Origin: Tachypleus tridentatus
Taxonomy: Eukaryota; Arthropoda; Merostomata; Xiphosura; Limulidae
Reading direction: 5' to 3'
DNA: 64,000 nt
Assembly (NCBI RefSeq): GCF_004210375.1
Contig: NC_134831.1
Span: 42,690,035-42,754,034 of the forward strand
Shown: positions 60,717 through 64,000 of the stretch, piece after piece
Layout of the letters: every line of letters begins with the position of its first letter
Position numbering within the stretch: the first letter of the stretch is position 1
Position numbers and translations under genes: made by a program
The notes under the pieces: model-generated
Told to the model about the DNA's origin: nothing
Seen by the model: only the letters and a program-made list of their open reading frames with translations
Database searches by the model: none

Positions 60717-60833
60717 TTAGAATTTAGCACAAAGCTGCACAGTGGGCTCTATGTGCTCTGCTCATCACGAGTATCGAAACCCGGTGTCTTGCACTGTGAA
60801 TCCTTAGTCATACCCCTGTGCCACTGGAAGGTC
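60717..60833 (-). repeat. tRNA-derived SINE, third type, minus-strand copy
   Basis: Minus strand: CCAGTGGCACAGGGGTATGA, box-B-like GGGTTTCGATACTCG, AGCACATAGAGCCCACTGTG and an AGCTTTGTGCTAAATTCTAA tail. Similar to 63430-63550. Confidence 0.75.
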
Positions 60834-61028
60834 TATAATACTGAAGAATTGCTTTAAGTAATGGTCAAACAATTAAAACCAAATAATCAATACACCTGTT
60901 ACAGTTGAAGTTGTATGGTGTGATAAGTTAAAAGCTCTATAACATAGATGTGCATAACTATGGATAACTATTTTCTTAATTTCGTTAAAACTATAAAGTA
61001 CTAGTTTTATTCGTATAAAAATTAGCAG

Positions 61029-61286
61029 AATGGAAGTTCGATTCTTGGTGTCAGTTGCTGGTGTTTCCTCTTTTATCTGGCACTCGGTACAGTACTAACG
61101 TTTGGAAACATTACTCCTTACATAACTTCTTACCTGAAACAGAGTCAAGAAGAACACAACATATGAAGAAACAAGCTGGATTTTGTATGCATTTTTATCT
61201 ACATGTTCATTGTTGTACTTTGGAGGCAAACTAGGTTGTCTCATTGGACGTCGCTGGAGCAAGATTATTGGTTCTTTTATTTTTTG
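61029..61286 (+). pseudogene. decayed exon resembling an oxalate:formate-antiporter-like MFS transporter
   Basis: Bounded by AAAATTAGCAG before 61029 and GTAAGA after 61286, so it retains splice-like edges. Three overlapping frames give VRFLVSVAG, then LALGTVLTFGNITPYITSYL, then YEETSWILYAF and FGGKLGCLIGRRWSKIIGS. This pattern (first membrane helix with an LGTxYTFGNxxPY motif, extracellular loop, second helix, then GRR/GPRW loop) fits the N-terminus of animal MFS proteins related to bacterial oxalate:formate antiporters. Frameshifts lie near 61055 and at 61161. No further exons were recognised to the window end. It could be a pseudogene or a real exon with assembly errors. Confidence 0.5.
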
Positions 61287-61289
61287 GTA

Positions 61290-63048
61290 AGATGTATTTT
61301 GTATTTATATGTAATAATAATAATAACTAATACAAACAATGGCAACAGGTCTGTTTAATTCATGGATGTAAATAGTTATAATATACAATCACAATGAACC
61401 TGTAATTAACAAAACTCTGTAAAGTTTGTATTAATATAGAGACGTCATTAGAATTTTCATTTCAATGTGCACGTATTATTAAATTAACACGCTTTCTTAT
61501 TTCATTAAAATAATCAATAGCACTGATATCATGTTGTATTGCTTGTAGCAGCACCGGCATTATTTGTCAACTGAAATTTGGATTGTTTATAGATTTTGTA
61601 TCCTTACTTCATGAACGTTTTATCTCCTATTTCTTATTTTCTCAAAATCTAAGAAATTCAGTGAATGTTGAGTTTACTTAATGCAGTGTTAGAAAAGTTA
61701 TCTACTGATAGAAGTGAGAATTATTGTTGTTTTTTCTATTAAGTTACTCGATCAGTTAGTAAGTTTATAAGTTAATCCTACATTCGTTTCAGAGCTTATA
61801 TTGAAAATTTAAAGTGTTTGATAATAGGTTTGAATGTGAACGTGGGTATCGTAAACGTTTATTTAAGAAACATATTTACTTGTTATCATTACATCAATTG
61901 AAATCAGCATTTTCTCTCAAATAATACCAATAAACCGACTTAATAACAAAACAAGTTACTGTAGTGGATTGCTGATAATATGATATTTGTTCAACTCTGA
62001 AGATGAAAACACGATGCAAGACAGGAAATTTATTGGAAGAATGGAAATTAACAAAATAGGAAGAAGTATTGTGAGGACTTTGTAACTTTCTGAACAGCAA
62101 ACACAAATAAAATACCAGTTAATTTGTAGTGATAACAATATTACCACAAGAAGAGCACCAGAAATAGCACGTAACAGCCTACTAAAGTGCATCAATAAAT
62201 CTGGCAGAAAGGAGTTTTTGTTTGTTTCAGGTAATGCTAATAGCTGTCTCAAGAGATATTTCCATTATTAATTGCATTGAGAACTGTTCATAGTTTGATC
62301 AAAAAAACAAAGATGACATTACGATATATGATTGAGAAATATGTTGGTATGACGTGGAAAAATTAGAAATGGTGGCGCTGTAATTGCACAACAAAGATAC
62401 ACTGAAAAGATAAAGAAACTGAGGGAAATCCAAAATAATGATACTGAATTGGTAGAGCAAATATCAAAGTAATAAAATGGAACAGGAGAGATGGTAATCT
62501 ATTTTCGATCTCAAAGACAACTCTACATATAATATATACTTTTTGTTAATGTGAATGTTATGTGTGTGTAACACTCGTAGTTCCCGTACTGGCGTATTAA
62601 TTGAAGTTAAATAAAATACATTTTCGTCTGCTAGTTTTTGGATAGCAGCAACATACTGAAGTATACAACACAGCGTCGTAACAACCAAAATCACTAATGG
62701 AGTGATTAATACTTTGGGATTGTTTGTTGTTTTGGCCACACAGTGGTTACTGTTGTCGAGGTGAGCACAGTTATTTCGAAATATTTGTTAGAAATATTTA
62801 AAAAATAGATAATTTAATATTCCAATCGTTTATGAAATATCATTTAACTATTTTATTTCAATAGCTATAAAGCAACATACATGTAAGTATATACATTTAT
62901 ATATCAATATTAACGTATAAAGCTAATCTACAATAGTAATACACGATAAGTTAAGTCTTCGATTTGTTTAATTATTGAGTTCACCATACTTGTATAAACT
63001 CTTATGAGAAGGGTATGGGTAATTACACCACTGGGAATCTAAACTCTG
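61290..63048. other. AT-rich DNA, no firm gene
   Basis: Possible fragments such as GGAVIAQQRYTEKIKKLREI (about 62370-62430, plus strand) have protein-like composition but no recognised family. Confidence 0.3.
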
Positions 63049-63165
63049 TATGTGTCACTCCACGTCACGATTCATTTCTGAAAATAGGAGATATCATAAA
63101 AGCCAAAATGCATTTATCCAGATACAATAGTTATAATATTGTCTGTTCATTGCGATTTTAATGAT
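63049..63165 (+). repeat. dispersed repeat (pairs with 42187-42300)
   Basis: TGTGTCACTCCACGTCACGA through AATATTGTCTGTTCATT; the better preserved copy of an unnamed interspersed repeat. Confidence 0.5.
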
Positions 63166-63429
63166 GGGGTTGAAAGCAGGCCATGGTGGAGATGCCGTGA
63201 AATTTTATAGGTGTATTAGGGTTATCTTATAAAATAATAAATCAAGAACTATTTTTCCCACTTTTTATGTATATATTTCATTTTGTACTTCAAGTAATAG
63301 ACTAACAACAATATAAGGTTATAATTCTGTTGCTAAGCAACATATTTTAAAAGACATTTTGGATCGTGGTTCTACTAACTTGCTTTATCTACATATTAGT
63401 TGTTAATCTAATTGATGTTTATCTCTTAC

Positions 63430-63550
63430 TGGCAGAACACTATGTCTGCGGACTTACAAGTTAAAAAACAGGTTTCGATACACTATGTTTGCTGAGCACA
63501 AACAGCCAATTGTGTAGACTAGTGCTTAATTCAAAACAACAAAAACAACA
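63430..63550 (+). repeat. tRNA-derived SINE, third type, plus-strand copy
   Basis: TGGCAGAACACTATGTCTGC head, box-B-like GGTTTCGATACAC, body CACAAACAGCCAATTGTGTA and tail GTGCTTAATTCAAAACAACA. The head is somewhat decayed. Confidence 0.7.
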
Positions 63551-64000
63551 AGTTGACTTCTAATAATTATTATTATTTCAATACGTGACGAACACATTTT
63601 ATGAATGACCTTTATTTTGGTTCATTCACAATGGTATTTACTGACATTTGACTGCCTCTGCCTTAATGAAACTTGATTTGGCAAAAAAATTATTTTTGAA
63701 TTTAGACAAGACAATTGAGGTTAGGATGTACAACGGGGTAGCGATAGTAATTAGTGCCCCAACATATTTTGACCTGCGGTACGCTCTTCTTCGTGGAACT
63801 ATCACTATTGTGTAGACGAGGTTTTGTTTTCTTTTCTTATGCACTTCTTAATAATCCCGTAAATCTATAATAAAATGGATGTGTCTGTGGATGCAAATAC
63901 ATATCGTTGCCATTAATAACCAGATAATATATGGTTTACACAATACGTTTCTAAACTTACAAAGTGATATAACATTTAACTTGATTATTTCAAAATACAC

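Overview
The window is eukaryotic: about two thirds A+T, spliced, and dominated by decayed transposable elements. tRNA-headed SINE copies of a type I associate from memory with horseshoe crab genomes recur throughout, and the one clear host gene has arthropod-like features. The best guess is a chelicerate, probably a horseshoe crab (Xiphosura). The species cannot be fixed from the sequence alone.

The one confidently identified host gene is complexin, on the + strand at 15975-31370. Four coding exons (15975-16029, 24247-24410, 28575-28689, 31297-31370) join in frame with GT-AG borders. They give a 135-residue protein with the accessory and central SNARE-binding helices and a C-terminal CAAX box (CVLQ). 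The introns hold a SINE and a non-autonomous piggyBac (intron 1), an antisense jockey-like LINE, a SINE fragment and a long inverted repeat (intron 2), and a 42-bp tandem repeat (intron 3).

Layout: 1-15.9 kb is intergenic, with two mariner copies carrying the same internal deletion, several SINEs, an unidentified open frame near 2 kb and a GC-richer island at 10.1-10.3 kb with promoter and splice signals. 15.9-31.7 kb is complexin. 31.7-45 kb is AT-rich with locally duplicated blocks, a decayed Ty3/Gypsy gag, a 40-bp minisatellite and SINEs. 45-57.2 kb is a transposon cluster: a + strand jockey-like LINE truncated in its reverse transcriptase, an antisense hAT transposase of the ZMYM1/TTF-finger type, and a second jockey-like LINE on the - strand flanked by two direct repeats that each carry a covarying hairpin. 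57.2-64 kb holds half of a Tc1 element, SINE copies and one decayed exon resembling an oxalate:formate-antiporter-like MFS transporter.

Apart from complexin, nothing looks like a working pathway or gene cluster. The most unusual signals are the covarying hairpin repeats, the two mariners with one shared deletion, the candidate promoter/exon island and the possible transporter remnant. No CRISPR array, operon or bacterial feature is present.
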